From: Lepeophtheirus salmonis
Taxonomy: Eukaryota; Arthropoda; Copepoda; Siphonostomatoida; Caligidae
NCBI RefSeq assembly: GCF_016086655.4
Contig: NC_052132.2
Location: 18,664,805 to 18,728,804 of the forward strand
DNA: 64,000 nucleotides
Direction: 5' to 3'
The notes below the pieces were generated by a model. It was given only the letters and a program-made list of their open reading frames with translations. It had not been told where the DNA came from and did not search any database. Positions 35,191-47,989 of the stretch are shown here, piece by piece; the first letter of the stretch is position 1; each line of letters begins with the position of its first letter. Both the position numbers and the translations under genes were made by a program.

Positions 35191-36358
35191 GAAAAAAGGA
35201 TTTAGGAAGAGAATGGGCGAGTTAATCTTAGTATGTATCTCCAATTTCAGCATGGTTGAAGAAGGAACATGGCAAGTAGGCATGTAAATGACAATAAATA
35301 AATCACAGGGTCAAATATTTGAAAAAAATGCTTTATATTTACCGAAATTAGTATTTTCACATGGTTGGGGGTGCAGGTTTGATTATATTTATGTCAAATG
35401 GACATACACAAAAAAAAATGTTGTATACAAGGAGGTTTTACAATAGAAATTTACCTATTATATAATTATAGTGAATCGTTTTAGATAAGAATTTTAACAT
35501 AAATAAGCTAAATATGCTTAAAATATTTTTAATTTTTCATTGGGTATCTTAAAGATAGCGTGTTCGTGCTAGTATTATTTGAATAAACTGCAAATTAATT
35601 CAATTCCGTGAATGGATTCCACTTACTGACTCCAGGTTCAATTAAATGTTATAACTAATTACTTATAATCATCATGAAGGACTCAATTCAAGTCCTTAAT
35701 TCAGAACTGGCTAGTCTGCTACGCTTAAAGCTATATATTAATTATTATATAAATTAAGCGCGCCTTCTCTTTAGCTTGAGGAAAATTCCTTGGCTAGACA
35801 ATAAGGCCTTTCGCTCACAAGATTGTCTCTCTTGAAATACCACATTTGACACTACTTTTTCATTTTGCCTCTGTGATGCATGTAATTTTTTATTTCCTTT
35901 CCCGCAGAATCCACCTTCTTAATAATATTTAATCAGAGAAAGTATGATTCAATCAAAAGGGCGAGTTCAAGGAAGCTACGTAGTTAATTATAGAATTAAC
36001 TATATAGCTTCCTTGATCTCATGAGTCATGACATCTTTAACAACCCTTCGAGAAATTAAAAAATACTCTCGTATCTACACTTAAATGGTCAGTTTGTTAT
36101 ATATATAGCCAGTGAGTTCTTATGCTATCTATAGCCTATGGCTATAAACAGCTTTGGACTAGCTAAACTACTGTTAATGCATAACTATAAGATCACGTGA
36201 GTTGAGTCTTACAGCTGACGTCATGAAAAGACTGTCAATATTTAATTTTTCTTAAATGACGTTTCGTTTCCCGGTTTTTTTATTCACTTTCATCCTATAA
36301 GATAATTTATATAAGGAAAAATATAAGCAAAGCTAAGTTTTCATCATTCTTTAAAAAC
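35191..36358. other. Intergenic and DNAJC9 upstream region, with a long hairpin
   Basis: A 23-bp inverted repeat (two mismatches) with a 4-base loop lies at 35967-36016; its arms begin TCAAGGAAGCTA. No gene precedes DNAJC9 here. TATA-like runs are common but not distinctive. Confidence 0.5.
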
Positions 36359-37285
36359 ATGACGGAGACAAATTGGAAGGATCGTTTGGAATGCCTTTTT
36401 GGAACTCAATGTCCTTATAAAATCCTTGGTCTTAAACAAGATTGTCCTCAAGAGAGCATTCGTAAAGGATATCATAAAGCGAGTCTTCGTTGCCATCCAG
36501 ATAGAGTACACGATGAATCTCTCAAGGTTTGCTTAAACTTAGAGTCATCCTTAAGTATTATAAAGTTGTTTAATGATGTCAAATTATAATTATTATTATT
36601 AAGGATGAGGCAACTGAAAAGTTTCAAGCCCTCGGAGCCATTTACGGAGCATTGAGTGATCCCGACAAAAGAAAAGTCTATGATGAGACTGGAGTACTCT
36701 TTGATGATCAAGAAAATATCTCCAATTGGACAGAGTATTGGAGTTTCTTCTTTAAGAAAATAACAATTGAAGACATTGATAACTTTAAAAAAGAATTTCA
36801 AGGGTCAGAAGAGGAGGCGGAACAAATCAAGGAAGCTTATTTAAAAGTGTGTTATTCTTTTGTTTTGGAAAAGTTGTCTAACCGCCAACAATTTTTTCGT
36901 AAATTTACTTTCTTTTCCTTTTCAGAATAAAGGCTCAATGACTAAAATTTTGAATGAAGTTATGGCCTGCACAGCATCAGATGAGTCCAGATTTGTGGAA
37001 ATAATCCAAAAGTGGATTGATGATGAAGTAGTTCCTGCATTTAAAGCATTTACAAATGAAACAGATTCTGCTAAAGACACAAGAAAAAGAAAAGCAAAAA
37101 GTGAAGCAAAACGAGCTGAAAAGGCACTTAAAGAACTTGGAGTTGGATCTGACGGGGATTTAGCTCAATTGATTGCCAAAAGACAGAAACAAAGAGAGGA
37201 AGAATCGAGTAATTTCCTTGATTCCCTGGCAGCTAAATATGGAAATGACTCCAAGAATAAAAAGAAAAAGAAAGGATCCAAATAA
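36359..37285 (+). CDS. DNAJC9: DnaJ homologue subfamily C member 9 (3 exons, 256 aa)
   Basis: DNAJC9 is a J-domain co-chaperone that recruits HSP70 and binds histones H3-H4. My exon model is 36359-36526, 36604-36846 and 36926-37285. Each exon is an exact number of codons, introns are 77-79 nt, and the total is 771 nt, close to the vertebrate protein (about 260 aa). The J domain has PYKILGLKQDCPQESIRKGY, the HPD signature at residues 46-48 (CHPDRV), then ATEKFQALGAIYGALSDPDK. The middle part, WTEYWSFFFKKITIEDIDNF, is typical of DNAJC9. The C-terminal third is Lys/Glu-rich with KRKAKSEAKRAEKALKELG and ends in a poly-Lys tail, consistent with histone binding and nuclear localisation. The stop codon itself overlaps an AATAAA. 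Confidence 0.92.
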
Positions 37286-37878
37286 ATTCGAGAAATCCTC
37301 GCTCTTCCCTTCTTTCCATCATTTTTTGATGCTCAATAGTATAATCAGTTGATAATCAATTAATACATCCAAATTGATCTCCTCTGGAATATATTTGTCT
37401 CAATTTTTTTCTAACATTTTTTTATACAAGTTTTTAATTTAACTTTCGAGACTTAGTGATTTAATATATTTCAAAGTTATATTATTTATTTATGGATTAA
37501 TTCATTTATTAATCAGTGTAGTATTCAAAGTAATAACTGCATCCTCTATTTTGATTTGCTGTAGTTTTCCCTTCACTGAGCGTCTGCGTTTTGCTTCTCA
37601 TGGGTGCTGTAAACACACTTTATCTTAACAATAGGGGATAAAGGAATAAACTGACTTTCTATTTATAATTTTCATTAGAGAATTCGTATAAATGATGGTA
37701 ATGATTGTTTTTAAAAACACATAAACTTTACAATAAAAAATTCATTTGATTCTTTTCGTTAATTTTTGTCTAGTCAAACAACATCCTACAATCAAGTTTT
37801 ATTGTTTGTTCCTCAGGTACATATTACGTATTCAATTCTTTGTTAAAAGATATAGAATGTTAAATCTTCTTCAGAAGA
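37286..37878. other. Intergenic, no gene
   Basis: This is the 3' region of DNAJC9 and 5' region of the next gene. No ORF or repeat was recognised. Confidence 0.45.
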
Positions 37879-38983
37879 ATGGAGGTCTTGCAATATTTAA
37901 AAATACATTTATTATGTTTTAGCTTCATTCTCAGTGCTTCAGGTTTGACAATGGAGTCGATAATTGAGGTAAGGATCGAAAGGAATCACATGTAATTATT
38001 GGATGCGTATAATATGACATTTTATTTACTAAAGTATCGACCTGGTAATTCAAATTTAATATTGAGTGTTCCACATGGAGGAAAAATCATCTTAAATGAA
38101 ATTCCAGATCGTCTCAACTGTTGCAAAAATGATACAAATCCTGAGGCTAAGTGCTTCAATACAACGGACGGAAACCGTTGTATGGTTACATTATATCCAG
38201 ACGTAGGAACTATTTGGATTGCCAATGGTATTGCCAAAGAGCTGACCTCACGAGGAAAACGTCCTCATATGATTATTAACTATTTGCATCGAGTCAAGTT
38301 GGACGTGAATAGACACATAAATGAAGCTGCACAGGGAGATCCTTTGGCAACTGAAATATACCAAGATTATCATTCAAAGATTGAAGAAGTAAAAAGCAAA
38401 GTACAAAAGGGGTTATTGTTAGATATTCATGGACAGGTAAAATGATTGCATATTTCATATATCATTAGATTGTAATTAACCATATCCTTCTTCAACCCTT
38501 TCAACTTAATTGAAGTGCAGTCTCATAAACACAACTTAACGGAATTTGGATACCTAAGAGTCACTAATCAACTTAATTTAGGAGACTATAATGCAACCAA
38601 TTCAAGCATACGTAGTTTATCTGAACGGACAGGAATATCTGGAGAAAAACTCATGATTGGTCCTGAAAGCTTAGGAGCTCTATTAGAAAATAGAGGATTT
38701 AGTGCAATACCATCGCCTATTAATCCTTCTCCAGGTAATAAAAAGGGACAAATCTAAGTACATTAAGTGGACGTTTTTTACTATAGGCAATCGGAAGTAT
38801 TATGCGGGCGGTCACATTACTCGTATTCACGGATCGAGAGAAGAGGGAAGCATCGATTGTATACAGATAGAAATGCCACTAGTAGCTCGACATAATACTA
38901 GTTCTATTAGAGAATCCTTTACAGCTGCTCTAGCAGATTCAATCGATCTATTTCATGAGCGATTCTACAAGGAAAAATTATAA
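37879..38983 (+). CDS. Secreted N-formylglutamate-amidohydrolase-like protein (4 exons, 300 aa)
   Basis: The family hydrolyses N-formyl-glutamate in bacteria; animal members have no settled substrate. My exon model is 37879-37968, 38035-38436, 38521-38734 and 38787-38983, with GT-AG introns of 52-84 nt. The sum is 903 nt. Exon 1 encodes a likely signal peptide (LQYLKIHLLCFSFILSASG), so the product is probably secreted. Family-like motifs are LILSVPHGG at residues 38-46, TLYPDVGTIWIANGIAKEL, NYLHRVKLDVNRHINEA and LLLDIHGQSH. A later YYAGGHITRIHGSR supplies another His. These His/Glu/Asp clusters are the expected metal and substrate positions of the fold. The gene ends only 81 bp from the convergent nardilysin gene. 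A downstream ATG at 37999 lies in the first intron and is not the start. Confidence 0.82.
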
Positions 38984-39064
38984 TAATTGCAATTGATTAC
39001 TTTTATAGTAGCTGTTCAAAAAATATTTTTTGGATAATAATAAGTATATCTTAAGATTTGATGT

Positions 39065-42000
39065 TTATTCACTGATATGAGTAACAGGATATGCGATAAG
39101 AGTTGTTTTATAATAACTGAGATCTTGAATAAAAAGTTCATTATTTTGTGATGGAATTTGAAGCTCAATGGCATGCTTCTTATTAAGAAGTGACAACTCG
39201 TCCAAACTTTCTTCTTCTATTTTCTTATCTACGCCAATAACCTGGACACTCAGCTTTTTAACGGTACTTACGTCTAAAAACATCTGTTTCACGATCTCCT
39301 TGAGATCTGAGAGAGTGATTTGATTATTTTCATAGAGTGAAGCTTGTAGCTTGTTTCTCTCAAATAAATAGTCTCTGGATATAATTTCTTTCCAGTTACG
39401 ATTCATTTCCTCTTCCAATGTTACATCAGCAGTTTTCTTCTTTTTAATCATTGTTTTAAGATATTCGGCAAATTTCAAATCGTCCATGTTAGAAATCTCC
39501 TTGTTGTAAAATTCCTTCAGAAAAGCTTCGATCCTTTCTTCCACGAAATCCACTTTGTACTTATTTTCCTGCGAATTGACAGTAACTTCAATGCCCAAAA
39601 CTCCTTGAGTATTTCTTAGCACAGAGAAAACGAAATAACCGAGCTGCTCTTTGGTACGGAGTATATCAAATACAGGTTCATCCATGACCATACACAATAA
39701 TTCAAAAAGTGCATGCATCTTTAGATCACCAGGTCCATACTGATAGTAATTTGTCACAAATGTATTATTATCACTCGGAAGGACTCCTTTCATTCTCATT
39801 CTTTTTTCCCCTTTAGGGATCTCCATGCAGCATGTCTCTTTTGGGATTGAAGTCATATTGTCTGAGATCGCACTACTGATTTTGAAAACTTCGAGGGCAT
39901 CAGATTTAGAGATATTCCCTTGAACTAATCCTTGAATATACAATTTGGACTTGAAAGCTTTACTAAAGGACGTTAATACTTCCAGATCTATCGAATCAAT
40001 TATGGAATGCCTCATTTGTGCCCCAATATAACAGTCTTGCAAAAGAGACAAACGAAGATCCCGAACCAATTTTGATGCTTTTGTAAAAGTATTGAAATAG
40101 TTTTTCTTCGTTAGTTCCTTGATGGCATTGAATTTTTCCTTAGATACCCGACTTTCAAAAGTGTTTATGTGATCCATAATTACAGTCAATAAAAGATTCA
40201 GCTTATCATTGAATCCAATTATTTGTAAAGTCATTCCCTTCTCACATGAAGTTAAACTGAAAGTTAATTTAGCAATATCAGCTGCATAAGTATCCTCCTT
40301 CATTAATTGTTCTAAATAATCAACCATTAAATCCAGACAAACTGAGTTCTCTGGTCTTTTTTCATTGAAAAGATCTGAGCAAAAATGCAAATAAACCATG
40401 GCCCTCGGTAATTTGAAAATTTCGTCCTTTTTATAGAACAATTCACCGTGGCTTTCAGATATAATTTTAAGGGGATAATGTTTTGCATTTCTTTCAGTCC
40501 CAGAAATAATCTCAGTATTGTGAGGAATAAATTTGTTTTCTTCCGGTAAATGAAAAAAGGATGAGAGGGATGGATTTAAGGACTTCCACTGATCTAGTCT
40601 ACTCGAAGTAATTTCTTCGGCGAAATACTTTGTTTTGAACCACGGCTCCACTTTATTTACCAAATTACTAAACTCCTTTCCCGACAACATTATATTCACA
40701 TTAGAAGTATCAAATAAATGATCCAGACACTCCTTAATCAAAGTTTTGTCGAATTCAAACATTAATTTATCACCATCAAGATATCTTTTCGGAGGAAGGA
40801 ACTGCATATTTTGGCATATGGTTTGTACATTATCAATTGGACTACATTCCTTTCCCAAGTCAAAATCTAATTGCTCAATTTTTTGAATTTCGTCGAAAAT
40901 ATGTTCTACAGGACCATATTCTTTTAGCATTGATAAGTACGAATAAACAATTTTTATTACATGTTCATAATTATTAAATCCGGACTCAGTTAGTTCAATA
41001 CCAATGCTAAAGAGGGAACAGGTTGAATTCATAGAAAAACCATAGCCTGAATTTCCAGCAAATAAATCCAGTGCTAGATTTTTTTCACGTAAATAAGCAA
41101 TTAAGCTTCCTTTTCCTAAGAAGAAAAATGTTATAAGAACTTTTACCATTAAAAATAAATAAATAAAAGTTACCTTCGTGCCCAATTATCCATGATAACC
41201 AACGAATAGGCTTGACTCTAAATTTATCTATGAGCGGTGCTAAAGCCCAATTTATCTCCAGTCGATAACTATTTTCAATTGGAACAATTTTATATATCTG
41301 ATTAAAGGCCTTTGTATCAAACGGATGTTTCAAATGATCAAACGTTTCCTGTTCGAGTCCATTATTAGGAATGTTAGAAAATAGTTCTTCAACCATTTTT
41401 TGAAGATTATCCAATGTATCTTGAGATTGAATGACAAGTGTCATGTATTGAGCAGAGTAGTGTCTATCTTTGAACTTGACAAGCAATTTATGTATAGATT
41501 CGTCATCCATCTATTTAAAAATATATGTTAAGCACATCATCCTTTAGTTATATTAAAAAAAAAAAATTCTTACATCCTTAGGAGAGAGTGAATCAATATT
41601 TCCCCAAAAAAATTTTCCCATGGGATGCTTATCCTTGGATAAACTACCCAGAAGAATCTCTTTTTTGTTATCGTCACTTTGAATCGCCATGAGGGATTCG
41701 CTGTCCACAGCCTCTCTTTCTCTTGTCATTGATTCTTTTTTCAATAAAGGAGATGTAAAAAACTGAGCCAGACGGTCGAGTCCTGAAAGTAAAATTAATG
41801 ACACACATTAATAATAATACGTCTATCAAAAAAATATGGTTGACCAACTCAAGTTAATTTCAGGAGTGACATAAAGAACTACCTTGGTAGAAAGAGTTGC
41901 GTTGAATATCAAAGTAAAATACAGTGGATTCAGTCATTGTAAAGGCGTTGTAGGTTCCACCATGATTCGCTATAAAAAATGAGAAATCGCTTTCATCCGT

Positions 42001-42386
42001 ATATTTTGCACTTCCCATGAAAACCATATGCTCTAAAAAATGAGCAATTCCTGGAAGACACTCTAAATCCGAGAAACTTCCCATTCCGACGCAAAGACTA
42101 GCTGTGGATTTTTTGAGATTGTTCTCACCATCACCATCCTCCTAATGGCATAATAATATTATACGTAATTTATTAATATAAGTTATAACTAATAATTAAG
42201 GCTATATTATATGTTAGTAAAATAATTATCTACCACAGATCCATTTTCCTCTTTCTCAAGCTTATCCAAAGGAACACGAGTATCAGCAATGAGCAGGACT
42301 CTCAAACCATTGTTCAACTTTATAGTACGATACTCTTTCAAATCCCGATATGAACTCTCCGGTGTTTCCAAATTTTGTACTGTCAT
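39065..42386 (-). CDS. NRDC: Nardilysin, M16 zinc metalloprotease (5 exons, 1002 aa)
   Basis: Nardilysin cleaves peptides at dibasic sites and also modulates ectodomain shedding. My exon model, in order, is 42386-42234, 42141-41883, 41782-41574, 41510-41174 and 41115-39065. Introns are 58-100 nt and the sum is 3009 nt. The inverted zinc motif HFLEH lies at residues 85-89 (zinc His85 and His89, catalytic Glu88). The third ligand is Glu166 in REREAVDSE. Conserved blocks follow: HPMGKFFWGN, YMTLVIQSQDTLDNL, IPNNGLEQ, GHEGKGSLIAYLREKNLAL, NSTCSLFSIGIELTESG and, in the last third, FDILRTKEQLGYFVFSVLRN. These fit nardilysin better than insulysin. The long acidic insertion of vertebrate nardilysin is reduced to a few residues (EENGSVEDGDGENN), which explains much of the shorter length. 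The 3' end faces the N-formylglutamate-amidohydrolase-like gene. Confidence 0.9.
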
Positions 42387-44529
42387 TATTTTGTGTATTT
42401 ATCCAGTATTAATGCTCACAGTTATTTTAAAGTATACAGTATATATTTTATTTATAGCTAGAAATAGATAAAAATATTCTAATTGTATACAAAGGATACT
42501 TAGAAGTAATAAATACTCATACAGATAGTATCTTATAGTGTAGGTATTTAAACTTTATATATATAATTTATATATATATATACAGCTGCTACCTCGTGTT
42601 ATTCATCCAATCCTACGTACATGAAGTGTACCTCTAAACCTATCTTTATTAGTAGAGGAATCATAATTAGAGCAGTATATTAAGGTATTTCATAGTTTTT
42701 CTCACAAAATGTTGAACAAAAAAATTATTGCTCAGTCAATAACAACTAACAGTTTTTCTTTCCCACAGTAAGGGGTATTTGAATTGAACTAGCTTGTTCA
42801 AAAAAATCATGTGTGGCCAAACATTGGAAAAGTAAACAAGCAAATAATAACATCGTTTCCTTTTTTTTTCCAAATAGGGTAGACTTAGATAGTTTATCAG
42901 ATATATCTTTTAGCTTACCGTTTTTTTTGGAGGTGGTAAACAGAAGAGTCATTTTTTTATACGTAGCTGTTGTCGTCAGTATTTGATTCCTGAGGATTGA
43001 ACTTGCTTTTTAGTAAATATAATAAGGGATTAGCAAACTAAAAAAAATACTTCTTATCCGCAAGGTAGTGTGACAGTCTGTAGATTGTAGCTTGTTATTT
43101 AAAAAAGAAGAATTTTAGCAGCGCTCTCTATCGCTTTGTTTACAAAGGAATATAAGTAAACAATGCTCATATCTCATTATAGACATTATATTTTCACAAT
43201 CGGATTAAGTAGACCTACCATAGGAATATTTTTCAAATTTGTTATTCATCGAGTTGTTTATTATTTAATGCATGGCTTATCATTGATTTGAATACAAGTT
43301 AAATTACAATAATATATTTAAAGTATTCTTAAAGATCCCAACTAAATCGCTGTCCAGCAAATTAATAAACTTCTTGAGTTATAACTTCATTATTTCGTCA
43401 TTAATATTCTGTTTTCAAATTCTTGTCCCCAATATGTTTAATATTTTTATACCTCCAAGTCTCTCTACTTTATCTGATATTACGTATTCGTGACTCCCTT
43501 CCTACCACCTCTTCTTTTAGTTATTGTCATTATTTAATATATGTATAAAGTACTACCCTTATAAATAACCGTGCATGGTGTATGTTCCTCAGAATAGTAA
43601 TGATTATGTATTAATAAGAATATATACGTGTTCCTGTTAAATTACATCGTTGTCTTATTCCTCCACGTCCCTTCTCTCGGTCGTCCTGGATTCCTTTACT
43701 TAATGGTTTGTGCCTCGTCAACCTTCGTCAAGACACAACATCTGAGAAATATTTATATATATTTGAGATAAACTATAGTCTTTAAATATAAAGTGGCCGA
43801 ATTTTATTATGCCATACTTAATGGCAGTAGCCATACTTTCGATTGCAAGATAAATGATTTATTATTAATAATTATGTGTTATTATGAAGACGTTTTCCAA
43901 TTCCTTGCGCCATCTAGTGTTCAAATAGACAAATACTCATAAAATTGTTACGATTGCGAAAGATAAAAATTTTTAACTTTTTGCTAGGGGAAATTGTAAT
44001 TACTTTATATCTATCCAACCAGTTAAGGAAATTTTGACATAATTGCAATTTCAGCTAAAATTAAATTATAGTTATTAAATAAAAAATACAACATTACAAT
44101 TTTTTGAACTTTTCTTAACATACCTACCTACAAGTCATAAAAAAGATGACTCTGTGCGATTTTCATTACTGTCTTTTTCTATATCCAACTAGGTAAAGCA
44201 ATTTGGGCATCATAGCATTTTACAGCTAAAATTAAATAATAATTATAGTATAAAAAATACAAAGTTATGTTTTTTTTACATACTTATATTAAGGATATCT
44301 TCTGGGTTTGGAACTCGTAGAAAAAATGACCCTGTTTGGAACTATTTCAAAAAATTATCAACACCATCCGGAGAAGGATTCTGTGCTAAATGCAAAATTA
44401 GGATTTTTTGATTTTTGTTGCGTATCACTATGTTTTATTTAATTTTATAAATATGACGTAGGGATTAGTTTTAGCCAGAGTCAATCAATGTACCTTTTTA
44501 CTAATTTAAATAGTAATCCCTAACAAAAA
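42387..44529. other. Intergenic; nardilysin upstream region
   Basis: An (AT)n stretch lies at 42555-42583. A 68-codon minus ORF at 42746-42952 is unsupported. About 43970-44460 contains two diverged copies of a short block (TATCCAACNAGNTAAGGNAATTTNG near 44010 and 44190). No gene is recognised. Confidence 0.4.
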
Positions 44530-47460
44530 TAAGCTAGGGTTTAATTCTCCACTTTATTAGGTCTTCCTCCGGTCCGTTACTTCCATACTTAGATAGCGTT
44601 CTTTGAACACTACAAGGGGCAACAAGGAAGGCAAAATTATTATCCAGGGTCACGTTCGGGGAGCTTAAATAATTTCGTGTGGGAGCTGCAAGGTCTCGCT
44701 CGAGGACAAATTTATTCTCGACATGTGGGTCAAGAAAACTTCGTCCCTTGGGATCCGCTAAACTGTCTTGGAGAGGGGCAGCATAAAGTTGACAGACGTG
44801 CTGCCAATAGCAAGATCGTTGGAAACTTTCATCAGCCACACCAAAGAAATGGGATAAAGTGAATCTGTCATAGAATCCGAATATAAGGACTCAACATGTC
44901 TCTGTTGTTCCAAGGGATGTGGTCTACTTCCAAGGCTAATCCAAAGATGGACGGAGAGAATTGCAAGTTTTGTGGGAGAAACCATGTCTTCCAGAAGTCA
45001 AAATGCTCTGTGTTTGGCAAGGAGTGTATCTGGTGTTGGTTATTGGCCAAAATAAACTAAAAAGGTCTGCAATCCTATCAGCCTGATCCTAACAAAATTT
45101 GTCAGTTCTAGAAGCGGCCTTATCAGTCTTTTATGGAACCTACAAAAGATGAAATGATTTAATTATTAACTACGTCATTTCAGTCATTGAAGTTTTATCA
45201 TAATTAATAATCTCTTGCAAAGAGACAAGATATTTGAAGTTAGAAATAGGAGGTGTGTCACTAAAACGTATGAGTTATAGCTATGATTAATAATTTTCTC
45301 AGTTTCTTTTTTCTTTAATCCTACATAAGACTGAAGAAAATAAAAATACATCAATAACAGTTGAATGGTAAAAAAGATCGGCCTCACAATAAAAAAAAGA
45401 CTGATTATGGAATCAGTCCTTGGACCAATCCGACACTAAAGGTCTCTGAATGGGTATCTCTTATAGTCACTGTGCTCAAACCAGATGGAAACGTTCGCAT
45501 CTGTGTGGAATATACTCAGACCATCTCTCCAGTAACAAACAAATACCTCTACCCCTTGCCTAACCCGAACGAACTGTTCAGAGACCTTGTCTGGTCGAAT
45601 TTATTTACTAAGCTATATTTTCTACACTGCTTTGAACAATAAAAACTCAATGATCGTTCTAAAGACCTCCTGACCATAAACACTCCCTTCGTCCTCCTGA
45701 AATATAATGTCCTTCTCGATGGTCTGTCATCCACCCCAGTGATCGTTCAAGCCGCCCAGGAGAAAATCATTGAGGTTATACCCAATATCAAAATTACAGC
45801 GATAACCTCCTAATATATTAAAAAAAACACTGCCTTAACACCTCTCCTCACTTGGGTTGGTTCACGAGCTAATCAGTTCCGGCTTGAGCGCGCCTCATAA
45901 AAAGCAAGGGTATATTGAAAGCGATGGACTTACCTACCTAAGATTCAATGTATCTGAGGGAGGCAAGTCAAAAGATCCAGAACCGGTACGACCTGTCCTC
46001 GGGTTCCTAACTCCGACAACTTCCTCTGAGGTCAAATCCTTCCTCGGACTCGTCTAGTTCTATGGCCAATTCATTAAAGATCTCTCATCAATCGCAGCTC
46101 TTTCATATGAACTTACGAGGCAAACTGTGTACTTTACGTGAATGGATGAGGGTAAGGTGAGTTTTAGTAAAGAAAAAAAGTATAAATATATTAACTAATC
46201 CTTGCCACTATGATCCTGCTTTGCCCTTGTTCCTCTCAATTGACGCATCACCTATTGCACTTGGAACTGTCTTGTCCTATCTGGTAAATGGGGAGGACTT
46301 CTTATTCATCCCAGAAGCTGAGAAGCGTGTAGAAGAACTACTCGCAGATCGATAGAGAAGCCACTGGAATCATATTCGGCCAGAGCACTTATAGCACTAC
46401 CCTCTCGGCCGAAAGTTCTCCATAAAAAACCTACCATATGCCTCTCCAGTTTATTCTTAACCCTCTGAAAGAGCTTCCCACTGTGATCAAGGCCCATTTC
46501 TCCTGTTACGCCCTTCACCTTGTTCTGTTCGCTTATAACATCACTTCAAAGGGATTCACAACTTACACGTAGACGTTCCTGAACCAATCATAACCCCGAA
46601 TCCTACTGATGAGTTAATGGGCCTGGTCATATCTTCTACTAGTTCAAGCAATAATGACCTCCTAGCAGCAGTGAAATAGGATGTATCTCTTTGCCTGCTA
46701 TGGAACTAGCAAGAACAGGTGACTGGTCCAAGGTAACAGAAGATTCATAGAAAAGAAAGTCATGCCTTCTCATTGAAATATAAAGTGCTACTTTGAGAAA
46801 TCTCCTTAACCATAGACTCTTCTCTCCAACGCAAATTCCTTGACAAGCTACATTTATCGCATCCAGGAATCGTGAAGATGAAATTTGTCGAGCAATTTAA
46901 GCTGTGGTGACCTAACATAGATAATGACAATTATGACTTTGTAGCGGTCTGTTAAACATTACAAATCTCCTCGTTCTAAATTCATCTCCTTCCTGCCTTC
47001 AAACCCTTGGGAACGCTTTCTTATTAATTATATGAAAGACAGGATACTTGACATTGTTATCTTTATGGATGTGGGCTCAAAATTGATTTAGACCACCCCG
47101 ATGTCCCGCACCTCAACCAAAAGTACCCTCGCCCAGCTTTTTCACTGGTTCACTAGATGGGGGTTTTCACTATAAATACATTCCGACAATTGTCCCCAAA
47201 TCTCAAGCTCATTCTTGAAAGTGTCCTTTTCTCCTCCCTACCATCCCTAATCTAACGGGCAGGCTGAAAAAGCAGTGAGGATCGTCAAAGATCTGTTGCA
47301 GAAGAATCCAGGAATATCACTAGATTAACTCCTCTTCACATACCGTTCTACTCCTCTGTTATTGTAACTATATCAATCATCATATTTCCGGTCTTCCTTT
47401 GGGTATTTTTTTTTCTGTTAAGAGTTATATCAGGCAAGCAGGCATTCTTCCTCTTTGATT
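44530..47460 (+). pseudogene. Decayed Ty3/gypsy-type retrotransposon (gag and pol remnants)
   Basis: The order of remnants is that of a gypsy element. At 44962-45036 a gag-type zinc knuckle reads CKFCGRNHVFQKSKC then FGKECIWC. At about 45400-45650 a reverse-transcriptase start reads VTVLKPDGNVRICVEYT and YLYPLPNPNELF. At about 46225 an RNase H block reads LFLSIDASPIALGTVLS. At about 47225-47350 an integrase core/C-terminal block reads SPPYHP, a stop, NGQAEKAVRIVKDLLQKNP and TYRSTPL. Stops and frameshifts separate all blocks, and the reverse-transcriptase active-site YxDD box is not readable. I found no LTRs, primer-binding site or polypurine tract, so the ends are approximate. It is a dead copy. 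Confidence 0.8.
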
Positions 47461-47989
47461 AAACATTAATATCCCTTGGTAATAAAGTAATACACGTAGC
47501 TAAATACTGCTTATATATATATGGCTACTTAGGTATATAAGAAAATACATACATAGATGGATGATTATTGATAGCTCTCGCATTTTGACAAGTTTCCCTG
47601 TTCTTACACATAGTCATACATTTTTATTATACAAATATACATATGAAGCAAGTACAATACGTTAGAGTGACCACCATTTTGAAATGAAATAATATGTAGC
47701 TGTCCTAAAGTATGGATTTGACATGGCCAATAATTACAAAAATATTGTTTACTTCACTCTACATATACGGAGTGTAACAATGAAATCTGCCACGTCAGAA
47801 TTCATATTTTAAATGGCATATATTATCACGAAATTGTGCAATGGTTTTTAGTGGTGAAATATATATATAAACATTTTCTTTAGTAGCTAAAATACTGCCA
47901 AATTTGATATTAACAGTGTCCAGGTGTAGTCGTGGGGATTAACATCTGGGCATTAGGGGGGCAAAAGTGAAAAAAATGCTAAGCTCAAA
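47461..47989. other. Intergenic, no gene
   Basis: The sequence is AT-rich. No ORF or known repeat was recognised. Confidence 0.4.

Noticed and set aside
37999..38034. Alternative start ATG for the formylglutamate-amidohydrolase-like gene
   Set aside because: It lies inside a 66-nt intron. The spliced model with exon 1 at 37879 gives a signal peptide and correct phase.
42746..42952. 68-codon minus ORF upstream of nardilysin
   Set aside because: It has no splice link in phase to the nardilysin start, no family motif, and part of it is a poly-Lys run from an A/T tract.
44534..45050. Minus-strand ORFs opposite the gypsy gag remnant
   Set aside because: The plus strand carries the zinc-knuckle motif in the order expected for gag, so the minus frames are shadows.
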